64,000 nt of DNA from Enterococcus hulanensis (lineage in GTDB: Bacteria > Bacillota > Bacilli > Lactobacillales > Enterococcaceae), in NCBI RefSeq assembly GCF_005405485.1, contig NZ_BJED01000014.1, positions 3,392-67,391 on the forward strand, in the 5' to 3' direction. Shown piece by piece: positions 1 through 8,544 of this stretch (position 1 is the first letter of the stretch; every line of letters starts with the position of its first letter). Below the pieces are notes generated by a model that was not told the origin of the DNA, made no database searches, and saw only the letters and a program-made list of their open reading frames with translations. A program made the translations under genes and the position numbers.

Positions 1-845
1 TTTTCCTTTGTCTCGATCAGTTGCTCGGCAGAGTCGAATAGTTCAAAGCTAAAGTCCTGATCTTTCAACTCGCGGCCGGTTAATTTTTTCTCCGCTTCTA
101 AAGAGACATCGATTGGTTTTGGTTTTTCTTTAAAGGTATTCTCGAATTGATTAGCGGTGTTTTCTTTGGCATCGTCATCTGTGTACGTGACTGTACTCTC
201 TAATTTATCATCCTTTTCAGTAATCACAATCGTTGCCGTGACGGTCTTGCCATCGTAGGTCATGCCAGCTTCATTGCCGGCTTTTTCTTTGATCGTATAT
301 ACATAAGTTCCCGTTTGATCAAACGTTAGCTTCTTGAACTCGATTGATGAACCATCGTTTTCCTTTGTCTCGATCAGTTGCTCGGCAGAGTCGAATAGTT
401 CAAAGCTAAAGTCCTGATCTTTCAACTCGCGGCCCGTTAATTTTTTCTCCGCTTCTAATAAGACATCGATCGGTTTTGGTTTTTCTTTGAAGCTATTCTC
501 GAATTGATTAGCAGTGTTTTCTTTGGCATCGTCATCTGTATATGTGATCTTACTTTCTAATTTATCATCCTTTTCAGTAATCTCAATCGTCGCTGTGACG
601 GTCTTGCCATCGTAGGTCATGCCAGCTTCATTGCCGGCTTTTTCTTTGATTGTATATACATAGGTTCCCGTTTGATCAAACGTTAGCTTCTTAAACTTGA
701 TCGATGAACCATCGTTCTCCTTCGTATCAATTAACTGACCATTTGAGTCGAATAGTTCAAAGCTAAAGTCTTTGTCTTTTAACTCGCGACCGGTTAATTT
801 TTTCTCCGCTTCTAATGAGACTTCGATCGGTTTTGGTTTTTCTTT
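1..845 (-). repeat. Tandem 357-bp (119-codon) intragenic repeats
   Basis: Units run 845–489, 488–132 and 131 to the edge, all in frame and exactly 357 bp apart; for example, the sequence at position 1 recurs at 358. The second and third units are nearly identical in DNA, while the first is more diverged (SNGQLID instead of SAEQLIE). This looks like recent duplication in a repeat array whose full length is not visible. Confidence 0.92.
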
Positions 846-2948
846 TTGATTATCGACCAAGAACTGATAGCTGCTAGTTTCTCCGCTGGCTACCGTAATG
901 GTATTGCCTGAGCTATATTCACCCGAATCGCCTTGGCGATGAGAATATTTTGGTTGATAGCCGTTCGTATCTATTTCTTCTAGCGTATACTGTTCTCCAG
1001 AAGTAAGGATTTTTTTCCAATCAGTGACTCTGCTTTCTTCTTCAAAGTTCGCTGAAGTATAAAAATCAATCGGGAATTCTTTGTCTTTTTCTGTCACCGT
1101 GGTTTTCCCGTATGCAACCGGACTTCCCTCATGCTTTAATTGGAAAGTAAAGACGGTCGGCTTACTCAGATTCGCAGTACCTGTGACAATCTTTTTCGCT
1201 TGTAGGTCGATCGTTGTTTGGTTCAGAATCAAAAAGTGTGTTCTTTTTTCAATGTTAGCATTGTAATCGTATTGATCCCCTTCACCAGTACCGCCCGTGA
1301 TCAATGGAGAATACTCCGGACTGCCTATCTCGCGGATCAAATAGCTGTGTCCATCGGTCAAAACCGAGCGCCAGCCATTTACTTCCCCATTACCATCGAT
1401 TTCATTTGTGTACTCTGCCTGAGAGCTTTTGTTTTTATAAAAATTAACTTTCACTCTTTCGCCTTTTTGAGTTACTTCTTTATCCGTAATCCCATAAGCG
1501 ATTGGATTTGTGGGATCAGCCTGATCTACGATTTCAAATTCAAAGTGACGAGGCTTAACAAGTGCACCAGTTCCTTCAACCTCTTTTTCCACTTGAATAA
1601 ACTCGCCAGTAACGCTTCCGCCAATTTGGTGGAAATGCGTATCCCATTCATCTTCTTCTGATCCATCTTCACCCCAAATAAACTGAGCCTTATTTGCATA
1701 TATTCCGTTTCCGTATCCTTCACCGACTTGCACATCTGCATTAAAGCTCAATCCATAAGCGACGATCCCACCGCCACCGGGACTATTCTCAGGATCGCAA
1801 TAGATCGTTTGTAAAGCTTCTTTTTGCTCTTGACTTAATGTGTCGTCGTTCATGATAGCATTCGCGATTGCTCCAGCATGAACCTCGTTATACAACGCGT
1901 GATCGCCCGGCATATTGCCAAAAGCAACGAACACCGTATCACTATTTTCGCTATCGGTGTAAACGCCATAAGCCAGACTGCCATTTTCTGTCGGATAGTT
2001 TCTCACACGATTCTGGAAATCCTCATATTCTTCACCTTCTTGAGGATAGACTCGGATAAACTGATCTTGGATTTGCAGATTGTTTGTTCCTTTTACGAAT
2101 CGCGTTCCCATATGACCTTCACTATTGATTATCTGAACAGGAATCGTTACAAACAGAGAACCATCTTGAAATTTCATTCCGGGATCTAATTTATCGATCA
2201 ATAAGCCATTTTCTCGTGGGATTATCTTATTATTCAATCCTGATTCCTGATTCGCTGAATATGTTTCAATCAATTCATTCAGACCTTGATTATTCACGAC
2301 AAAAGACCAGTTGATACTATTTTGTCCATGATTTTGTTTCCCTTTTTTATGGAAAGGAAGTTGGTCATCTGGAAATGCTTCATCGTCAGGATCATGCCCT
2401 TCACCACCGCCAGGATCAGTAATTTCTAGTTTAGGAATAGTGACCGCACCGTTACCGCCACCATCGATATTCGTTCCGGCTTTCAGCGCTTTTACATCAA
2501 CCGACAGCCAGCCATCGGCTAATACATCTTGTTTGGCTCCCTCTTCATTGATCTCTACAACAAAGTTATTTCCAATTAATGAATATTTTCCCAAACTGGG
2601 GCCATCATAAGGATTATCTAGGTCATAAGGACCTTCATCACCATAGCCGCCAAAATAAGTCGGGTCAGGTAAAGAGAGCGTAAAGCTATCTCCAGCTTCT
2701 ACTCCATCCATATTTTCTTTAGATACTTCCCAAAAGTACTTTATATGGATCGTATCTCCCTTCACTATCTTGTTTTCATCATTAATTTCATGACCATTCT
2801 TTGTCACCTCACAGCCAGTAATATCCACAAGATTCGTGATGTCCTTTGCGGCTGTCGACACACTGGGGGAAATAGTAACTAACGCGGAAATATAGGAACT
2901 AAGCAATAATACCAGCATAAAAATGTTTGATAATTTGTTTTTCTTCAT
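1..2948 (-). CDS. Large secreted surface adhesin with pilin-type isopeptide repeats (3' end outside window)
   Basis: The reading frame is open from ATG 2948 to the window edge (982 codons seen). The first ~33 residues form a signal peptide (basic start, hydrophobic core, then STAAKD). An adhesin-like N-terminal region follows, then a glycine/acid linker (GGGEGHDPDDEAF), a second globular region, and a domain of about 110 residues (FEFEIVD to THFLILNQT) that is shared with the next gene. The C-terminal part seen here is a series of 119-residue repeats with KKLTGREL and YTIKEKAG. These resemble the Spy0128/FctA streptococcal pilin isopeptide domain, in which such Lys and Glu residues flank intramolecular bonds. 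A sortase signal would lie beyond the window. The protein probably acts at the cell wall in adhesion; its ligand is unknown. Confidence 0.85.
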   Translation of the reverse strand, partial: MKKNKLSNIFMLVLLLSSYISALVTISPSVSTAAKDITNLVDITGCEVTKNGHEINDENKIVKGDTIHIKYFWEVSKENMDGVEAGDSFTLSLPDPTYFGGYGDEGPYDLDNPYDGPSLGKYSLIGNNFVVEINEEGAKQDVLADGWLSVDVKALKAGTNIDGGGNGAVTIPKLEITDPGGGEGHDPDDEAFPDDQLPFHKKGKQNHGQNSINWSFVVNNQGLNELIETYSANQESGLNNKIIPRENGLLIDKLDPGMKFQDGSLFVTIPVQIINSEGHMGTRFVKGTNNLQIQDQFIRVYPQEGEEYEDFQNRVRNYPTENGSLAYGVYTDSENSDTVFVAFGNMPGDHALYNEVHAGAIANAIMNDDTLSQEQKEALQTIYCDPENSPGGGGIVAYGLSFNADVQVGEGYGNGIYANKAQFIWGEDGSEEDEWDTHFHQIGGSVTGEFIQVEKEVEGTGALVKPRHFEFEIVDQADPTNPIAYGITDKEVTQKGERVKVNFYKNKSSQAEYTNEIDGNGEVNGWRSVLTDGHSYLIREIGSPEYSPLITGGTGEGDQYDYNANIEKRTHFLILNQTTIDLQAKKIVTGTANLSKPTVFTFQLKHEGSPVAYGKTTVTEKDKEFPIDFYTSANFEEESRVTDWKKILTSGEQYTLEEIDTNGYQPKYSHRQGDSGEYSSGNTITVASGETSSYQFLVDNQKEKPKPIEVSLEAEKKLTGRELKDKDFSFELFDSNGQLIDTKENDGSSIKFKKLTFDQTGTYVYTIKEKAGNEAGMTYDGKTVTATIEITEKDDKLESKITYTDDDAKENTANQFENSFKEKPKPIDVLLEAEKKLTGRELKDQDFSFELFDSAEQLIETKENDGSSIEFKKLTFDQTGTYVYTIKEKAGNEAGMTYDGKTVTATIVITEKDDKLESTVTYTDDDAKENTANQFENTFKEKPKPIDVSLEAEKKLTGRELKDQDFSFELFDSAEQLIETKE

Positions 2949-3152
2949 TTCTTCACACTCCTTATTTTTTAAGATAGAGATTAACAACAGTTTTTCGAAA
3001 AAATTATTATTAAATTATAATCAAACTAAAAGCCTCTTTGGATATCTTCTATTATTCATTTTCTCAAAATTTTTATCGTTTTTGAGCCTATTTATTAAAT
3101 ATATTTTTCAATTTTTTAATACAATATTAATAAATTGGATTTTCTAAAATAT

Positions 3153-3194
3153 AACTAAAGCTGATCAGCGATGGTCTGCTGATCAGCTTTAGTT
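3153..3194 (-). terminator. Hairpin between the two adhesin genes
   Basis: Perfect 17-bp arms (AACTAAAGCTGATCAGC and its complement) surround an 8-nt loop. The hairpin starts 4 bp past the stop codon of the 526-aa adhesin gene. On the minus strand a moderately T-rich tract follows, so it is a likely transcription end. Confidence 0.65.
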
Positions 3195-3198
3195 TTGA

Positions 3199-4779
3199 TT
3201 ATCTTTTTTTCTGATAAAATCCTAGACTAACAAGCAGCAGGCAACCGAGTATATAGAAAAAATTATTTGTTTTCATTCCTGTATTGGGATATTTCTTTTC
3301 GGTTGAAGAGGGGACTGTTTTGCTTGCTTGTTCACTACTTGCGGGTTTGCTAGATTCTGATTCCTTCGGGAAAACCTTTTTTACCGGTGCCGCTTTTTCT
3401 GTTTTTGCATTTTCTTTTGTTAGCGTTACTAGCTTATCCGCTTCATCAAAGGTAAATTCGATAGGCTGACTATCTCGTTCATAGCCTTCCGGTGCCGTTA
3501 TCTCCAGTAAGGAATATTTCCCATCCGGCAAGGAATTGATGTGCAGCTCTCCGTTCTCATCGGTGATCAGTTTCTTGCGAAGATACATCTTCTCCCCTTT
3601 GGCATTCTTTAATTCAAACTCGGCTCCTTGAAGCTTCTCTCCGCTGGCTGAATCTGTCTTAGTCAAAAGAATACCTTTCTTGTCATTTTCTGTTTGGTCG
3701 GTTTCATCAGTCGATGCTGGTGCCGCTATTCTCTTACGAGCAGTATCCTTAATTTTCAATTCTTCTTTGGGTTGTCGCGGCTGCTCGTCTTTACTCTGAG
3801 GGATCGCTATTGCAGGGACTTTTGCTAAGTTGTTGGGAAGCGGCTCTTTCAGCGCTGTCTGATTTAAGATTTTGAAGTGCGTGTGCTGCTGCGTATCCGT
3901 CTGATAATCGTACTGATATCCTTCACCCACACCCCCAGTAATCACCGCCAGATATTCTGGATCGGGAACTTCGCGAATCAAATAGCTGTGCTCATCCTTT
4001 AATAGCGAATACCAGCCTAAAGCGCCTGTATTTCCAGCGATCTCCTCTAGCAAATTCCCTTGAGCAGTTTTATTTTTATAAAAAGCGATGTTGACTGCTT
4101 CGCCTTTTTGCACGATCCTTCTCTCTGTAATGCCGTAAGCGATCGGCTTTGTTAGATTTTCTTTATCTAGGATCACGTATTCAAAATTCCGTGGACTGGT
4201 TAAACTTCCAACGCCTGCTACTTTTACTTCTGCTTGAATCAGTGTTTCCGACTCAACGATTTCTGCTTTAGGAATATTGGTTGAACCCATGCTGATTCCG
4301 CTGCCTGCTTGGATAGCTTTGGCTTTGATCGCGAGTTGGAGATTCAGCGTCTCTTTTTGCTTTGCATCCTGTTCATTGATGGTGACTAGCAGTTGATTCC
4401 CATTTCGTTTCGCTTGTCCGAATGTTTCATTCGTTAAGGTATTTTTCAGTTGCGGTGGCGGACTGTTCTCGTCAATCCGAAAATAGTGATTGTCTGGTAA
4501 GGAAAGAGTGAAGGTGTCGCCTGCCTTGATCTCAGCGCTTTTCTCTTGTTCGATCTTCCATGAATAAATCAGCTGCACCGTATCATTCACTCGAATCTTA
4601 TTTTCCTTTGATACCTCGCTGCCATCCTCCTTTATCACTTTCAAATCAAGCAAACGTACTTTCTCCGTAAGATCTCCCTCCGCATTCGAAACGATCGGAC
4701 ACATCATCCCCATGACCACCATAAAAGAGCAAAACATCCAAAAAAACATAAGAATCGACAACCGGCTTTTTCTCTTCAT
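3199..4779 (-). CDS. LPXTG-type cell-wall anchored adhesin with Cna-B/SpaA-like domain
   Basis: 526 aa. ATG 4779 is preceded by AGGGGGA at good spacing. A signal peptide covers ~1–33. Residues ~34–170 resemble a Gram-positive adhesin domain. Residues ~195–310 are the domain shared with the upstream-lying large adhesin (AYGITERR, YLIREV, HFKILNQT). Residues ~365–460 are a SpaA/Cna-B-type fold (GAEFELKNAKGEK, YSLLEITAPEGYE). A Ser/Pro/Lys spacer leads to the sorting signal YPNTG at ~497, a hydrophobic segment and a KKR tail, so sortase A should anchor it to peptidoglycan. It is transcribed toward the larger paralogue with 250 bp between them. The binding target cannot be told from sequence. Confidence 0.88.
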   Translation of the reverse strand: MKRKSRLSILMFFWMFCSFMVVMGMMCPIVSNAEGDLTEKVRLLDLKVIKEDGSEVSKENKIRVNDTVQLIYSWKIEQEKSAEIKAGDTFTLSLPDNHYFRIDENSPPPQLKNTLTNETFGQAKRNGNQLLVTINEQDAKQKETLNLQLAIKAKAIQAGSGISMGSTNIPKAEIVESETLIQAEVKVAGVGSLTSPRNFEYVILDKENLTKPIAYGITERRIVQKGEAVNIAFYKNKTAQGNLLEEIAGNTGALGWYSLLKDEHSYLIREVPDPEYLAVITGGVGEGYQYDYQTDTQQHTHFKILNQTALKEPLPNNLAKVPAIAIPQSKDEQPRQPKEELKIKDTARKRIAAPASTDETDQTENDKKGILLTKTDSASGEKLQGAEFELKNAKGEKMYLRKKLITDENGELHINSLPDGKYSLLEITAPEGYERDSQPIEFTFDEADKLVTLTKENAKTEKAAPVKKVFPKESESSKPASSEQASKTVPSSTEKKYPNTGMKTNNFFYILGCLLLVSLGFYQKKR

Positions 4780-4972
4780 TCTTATTCCCCCTAATAGCTA
4801 TCTTTCTGTTCAAACGACTCGCGATTTTCTTAGGAATTCTCTATTATGACTTTTACTCAAAAAGTCTTCTCTTTTTTATTTTCTCAGAATATGTGTCGCA
4901 ACTGAGCCGATTTTCAAATCTTATATTCCTTATTTTTTAGCCTCTGTAAGTAATCTGGTTTTTTGGGGAAAT

Positions 4973-5004
4973 AAAAAAAGACATGCTAAAAAGCACGCCT
5001 TTTT
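4973..5004 (-). terminator. Terminator of the higA/mazEF locus
   Basis: The hairpin AAGGCGTGCT / AGCATGTCTTT with an AAAA-type loop is followed by a T run on the minus strand, 37 bp after the higA stop. It is almost the same sequence as the terminator of hicAB at 22.67 kb. Confidence 0.7.
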
Positions 5005-5040
5005 ATAACCACGGATTCCCATTCACTTAATTATTCAATT

Positions 5041-5307
5041 CTATAAAAACTCAACTTTTAATTTTTTACCCATTGCATGTGCAATTTCAGATAATTTATC
5101 AAAAGATACATTATCACCACGCTCAATCCGAGCAATAGTAGCTTGTGTCGTGTGAGCTTTCTCAGCTAATTCCGCCTGCGTCAATCCTGCCTCTTCTCGA
5201 GCGCGATAAAGAGAAATTGCAGTTTGCAACTTCTCCCCCTCCTTCTCATAAGCTTCAGCAAATTCAGGGTCTTTCAATTCTTCTTTAATTAAATCATCTA
5301 TTTTCAT
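5041..5307 (-). CDS. higA: HigA-family XRE antitoxin
   Basis: 88 aa from ATG 5307 (MKIDDLIKEEL); a longer upstream extension in the same frame is just another frame of the toxin remnant and is not used. An XRE helix-turn-helix lies at ~40–80 (AGLTQAELAEKAHTTQATIARIERG) with the family's short C-terminus (MGKKLKVEFL). HigA antitoxins bind HigB mRNA-interferase toxins and repress their own promoter. The start overlaps the 3' end of a truncated higB-like frame by 14 bp, the normal toxin-first higBA order. The antitoxin looks intact although its toxin does not, so it may survive as a regulator or protect against other HigB toxins. Confidence 0.85.
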   Translation of the reverse strand: MKIDDLIKEELKDPEFAEAYEKEGEKLQTAISLYRAREEAGLTQAELAEKAHTTQATIARIERGDNVSFDKLSEIAHAMGKKLKVEFL

Positions 5308-5446
5308 TATCAAACCATTCCTTTCGCAATTCTTTAGCGTGATCAATTTCTCCTTTTGGCGTTTTCTCAGTTTTCTTTGTAAATCCATGAGTTATTACAT
5401 AACGACCCGTATCTACATGGAAATATACTCCCATCTTGAAGAGAAC
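5294..5446 (-). pseudogene. 3' remnant of a HigB/RelE-type toxin
   Basis: An open stretch of 50 codons ends with TGA at 5294. It reads VYFHVDTGRYVITHGFTKK, then TEKTPKGEIDHAKELRKEW. This is the characteristic C-terminal half of the phage-derived Gp49-like/HigB family (HGF-KKT-KTP-EI--A), which is normally ~110 aa. No N-terminal half is found: the mazF stop codon lies 3 bp upstream in another frame. The toxin has therefore been cut, apparently where mazEF now sits. An internal ATG at 5434 could still initiate a 46-aa peptide, but the first half of the fold is missing. Confidence 0.8.
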
Positions 5447-5448
5447 CC

Positions 5449-5799
5449 CTAGATAGGGAAATTGAAATTCATAAGAACATGTTGCGCAATGTTTGTAAAC
5501 TCTCTCGTTGAAACTTTTCCAAGGATTTCTACATTTCTTCCGCCTCGTTTAGTAAAATCCAAAGTGTATATCTGCTTCGCATTAACTTTGCTGCCGCTTT
5601 TCAAGGCCTCATTGTCAATACTGACAAAATAAGGTCGATTCTTATCGGTGCTAGTAACCGGGCATACGATGATTAGGTTAGAAGATAAACTGTATTCATC
5701 GCGGCTAATGACCACTGCTGGTCTCCTTTTTCTGATTTCACTCCCCTTTGAGGGTTCGAAGTCAATATAAACAATGGTTCCTTGTTCGATACTATTCAT
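5449..5799 (-). CDS. mazF: MazF/PemK-family endoribonuclease toxin
   Basis: 116 aa with the complete MazF fold: start motif QGTIVYIDFEPSKGSE, then RRPAVVISRDEY, VCPVTSTDK and KVNAKQIYTLDF. Members cleave single-stranded mRNA at short sites and are neutralised by MazE. The start overlaps the end of mazE by 8 bp, so the pair is translationally coupled. It differs strongly from the second mazF in this window (next to alr) and belongs to the accessory plasmid/chromosome PemK type. It ends 3 bp before the higB remnant. Confidence 0.92.
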   Translation of the reverse strand: MNSIEQGTIVYIDFEPSKGSEIRKRRPAVVISRDEYSLSSNLIIVCPVTSTDKNRPYFVSIDNEALKSGSKVNAKQIYTLDFTKRGGRNVEILGKVSTREFTNIAQHVLMNFNFPI

Positions 5800-6034
5800 C
5801 CAATGTCCCGCTTTCTACAGTAAACTCTCTTGCTAAATCATCTTCTTTATCGATATACTCATTCATTTTTGCACCAGCAAAATAATCCTCTACTTTTGGA
5901 ATCAATGAGATCGTCCCGTCAGCTTCTTGGGTAATATAGTAAATCTTGCCTTCTGGCACGTCAAACTTACTAGCGATCGTTACCATCACCGAATTTCCTT
6001 GCTTGCGTGTTTTGACTATATCCATAATAATCAC
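5792..6034 (-). CDS. mazE: MazE-type antitoxin (AbrB/SpoVT fold)
   Basis: 80 aa (or 77 from the second Met, MDIVKTRKQGNS). Residues ~4–45 form a swapped-hairpin AbrB-like DNA-binding domain (KTRKQGNSVMVTIASKFDV), and the acidic C-terminal tail (YIDKEDDLAREF) is the part that in MazE proteins wraps the toxin. It is the first gene of the mazEF pair and overlaps mazF by 8 bp. A 19-bp palindrome in its promoter is the likely site of autoregulation. Confidence 0.88.
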   Translation of the reverse strand: MIIMDIVKTRKQGNSVMVTIASKFDVPEGKIYYITQEADGTISLIPKVEDYFAGAKMNEYIDKEDDLAREFTVESGTLDE

Positions 6035-6060
6035 TGATCCTTTCTTGAACTCTTCGTGAC

Positions 6061-6089
6061 TATTATAACATGTAATTACAGTAATTACA
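6061..6089 (-). promoter_or_regulatory. mazEF promoter with palindromic operator
   Basis: On the minus strand an extended -10 (TGT-TATAAT, 6061–6066) has GTGTAA as a poor -35 with a 17-bp spacer. The palindrome TGTAATTACAGTAATTACA (6070–6088) covers the spacer and -35, where a bound MazE/MazEF complex would block RNA polymerase. Confidence 0.65.
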
Positions 6090-6370
6090 CGTTATCAATT
6101 CATAGGTACATTTTGAATTTCACTTCGAATCGGAATTATTCTGCTTTCCATTCTTGATCACGAGATTTTTCTACTTCCCTTAATGAATACCAAAGAAATT
6201 AGTTATTACATACTGCTATTCAAATAAATAAATGTTTGAATTGTCAATTTTGATTGTTATATAAGCAAAAACACAAGTTTTAGATTAACTATGATAACGC
6301 TTACTTAGTTAATAATCATTTCACAAAAATTCAGCAATAAAATCATTCCTAGATATTTAACGATTAGAAA
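6090..6370. other. AT-rich gene-free stretch
   Basis: No convincing gene. A 20-codon open stretch on the minus strand (6136–6198, reading FLWYSLREVEKSRDQEWKAE) looks protein-like and may be the tail of a decayed gene, but it is too short to assign. Confidence 0.4.
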
Positions 6371-6481
6371 GGCTTCGCGAACTCGCTCAGCTTTTGAGCA
6401 ATAAGACCAAAATATTTCTAAATTGCTTCTCAAATTTCGAAATATTTTTGCTTATTGCCGATAAAGCTAGTTCGTGAAGCC
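6371..6481. repeat. 111-bp long imperfect inverted repeat (MITE-like or hairpin element)
   Basis: Terminal arms GGCTTCGCGAACT (6371–6383) and AGTTCGTGAAGCC (6469–6481) match 12/13. Inside, GAGCAATAAG–AAAATATTTC pairs with GAAATATTTT–CTTATTGC. No ORF is enclosed and no target-site duplication is obvious. Confidence 0.75.
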
Positions 6482-6484
6482 AGA

Positions 6485-6514
6485 CAAAAAAGGCGCGTAT
6501 AAATACGCACCTTC
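6485..6514 (-). terminator. Terminator of tgt–yajC
   Basis: The minus-strand hairpin GGTGCGTAT–TTA–TACGCGCC is followed by TTTTTTG, 30 bp after the yajC stop. Confidence 0.8.
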
Positions 6515-6543
6515 ACTATGAATCAATCTAAGTAAGAACTTGA

Positions 6544-6912
6544 TTACTTGTCTTCAGTTTTATCTTCTGGTGTTTCTTCTACTACTGTTTCTTCTGGCAT
6601 AGTTGCTTCTGGTTCAACAACTTCTGTTTCTACAGGAGCTGCAGTCGGTCCTACACCTGCTTTAACAGTTCGGATTGATGAACGGTCAAATACTAGGAAG
6701 ATACCCTCACAGTCCAAAGTAACTGTTTTATCGCTGTTGTTGATTTCAGAGATCACACCGTGTAATCCGCCGATGGTTACAACGCCGTCTCCAACCTTCA
6801 TTGCTTCTAATAGATTTTGACGTTCTTGCTGTTGTTTCTTTTGAGAACGGTTCATCATAAAGAACATTCCCAGCATCAACACAAGTAAGATAATCATTGA
6901 AAAGTTTCCCAT
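6544..6912 (-). CDS. yajC: YajC, Sec translocase accessory subunit
   Basis: 122 aa, single-spanning membrane protein. A hydrophobic helix at ~4–20 is followed by the family motif RSQKKQQQERQNLL, MKVGDGVVTIGGLHGVI and then an acidic tail rich in E/T/P that is longer than in many homologues. YajC associates with SecDF–YidC in protein export. It lies 85 bp downstream of tgt, a common pairing in Firmicutes, and the start has a GAGGGGA ribosome site. Confidence 0.95.
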   Translation of the reverse strand: MGNFSMIILLVLMLGMFFMMNRSQKKQQQERQNLLEAMKVGDGVVTIGGLHGVISEINNSDKTVTLDCEGIFLVFDRSSIRTVKAGVGPTAAPVETEVVEPEATMPEETVVEETPEDKTEDK

Positions 6913-6997
6913 TTAAAATTTCCCCTCGCATTCTTAGTAATTCCACTTTTAACTGTAACAAAGTTTACAGTCTTACACTAGCGTTTTTATCTATCCT

Positions 6998-8143
<1,146 letters not shown>

Positions 8144-8483
8144 TTAATTTCCTACTTTCTTCTATATATGTATGTGTTTGCAACTTGTACCATAATACTG
8201 GTTTTACCCCGCTTTTGCAACTTTCTCTAAAGGGATTAAAGCTTCTCATAATATTTGAAAACCTATTTGTTCAAAGAAATACAAAGTTGAACATTTTCAT
8301 CCTTTTCAAATAAATGAACCATTTGTGCAATTTTCCATTTCGTCATTTTCACGATTCGAAAAAGCTTGGATTTATCAATAAAACCTAGACCAAATGAAAT
8401 AAAAAGGAAAATTCCATAAGTATTCTCATTTCATTTTTATCTTTAAATAGCATTGTGAAATAAATCTTTATTAAAATAAAGCG
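8144..8483. other. Gene-free divergent region between tgt and adhE
   Basis: About 340 bp upstream of both tgt (minus) and adhE (plus). It is AT-rich with no ORF. It contains a GTTCAA…TTGAAC dyad around 8268–8294 and, near adhE, a Rex-like half site described separately. Confidence 0.5.
8453..8472 (+). promoter_or_regulatory. Possible Rex (redox) operator half-site upstream of adhE
   Basis: TTGTGAAATAAATCTTTATT carries the left half of the Rex consensus (TTGTGAAAT) immediately upstream of the adhE -35, but the right half is poor. Rex represses adhE when NADH/NAD+ is low in related bacteria. Confidence 0.4.
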
Positions 8484-8512
8484 TTTACATTGTTAGGTGT
8501 ACCAATTATGAT
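8484..8512 (+). promoter_or_regulatory. adhE promoter
   Basis: -35 TTTACA (8484–8489), 17-bp spacer, -10 TATGAT (8507–8512). The start codon follows 33 bp downstream after TTAGGAGGAA. Confidence 0.8.
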
Positions 8513-8544
8513 GAATGTGTAAAAAAAATATTAGGAGGAAAAAA

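Noticed and set aside
1081-2189. Several plus-strand ORFs of 60–147 aa over the large adhesin gene
   Set aside because: They lie opposite a continuous, clearly coding minus-strand frame, have no ribosome sites, and show no domain; shadows of the adhesin gene.
2923-3147. 74-aa hydrophobic plus-strand ORF
   Set aside because: It is composed mostly of Phe/Leu/Ile/Ser from an AT-rich spacer, has no ribosome site and overlaps the adhesin start; likely random.
5308-5388. N-terminal extension of higA to 5388
   Set aside because: The extra residues come from another frame of the higB remnant; the ATG at 5307 matches the family start.
6136-6198. 20-codon stretch FLWYSLREVEKSRDQEWKAE
   Set aside because: Looks protein-like but too short to prove; noted as a possible gene remnant only.
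8515-8544. Longer start for adhE at 8515
   Set aside because: It would include the Shine–Dalgarno region TTAGGAGGAA as coding sequence; ATG 8545 fits better.
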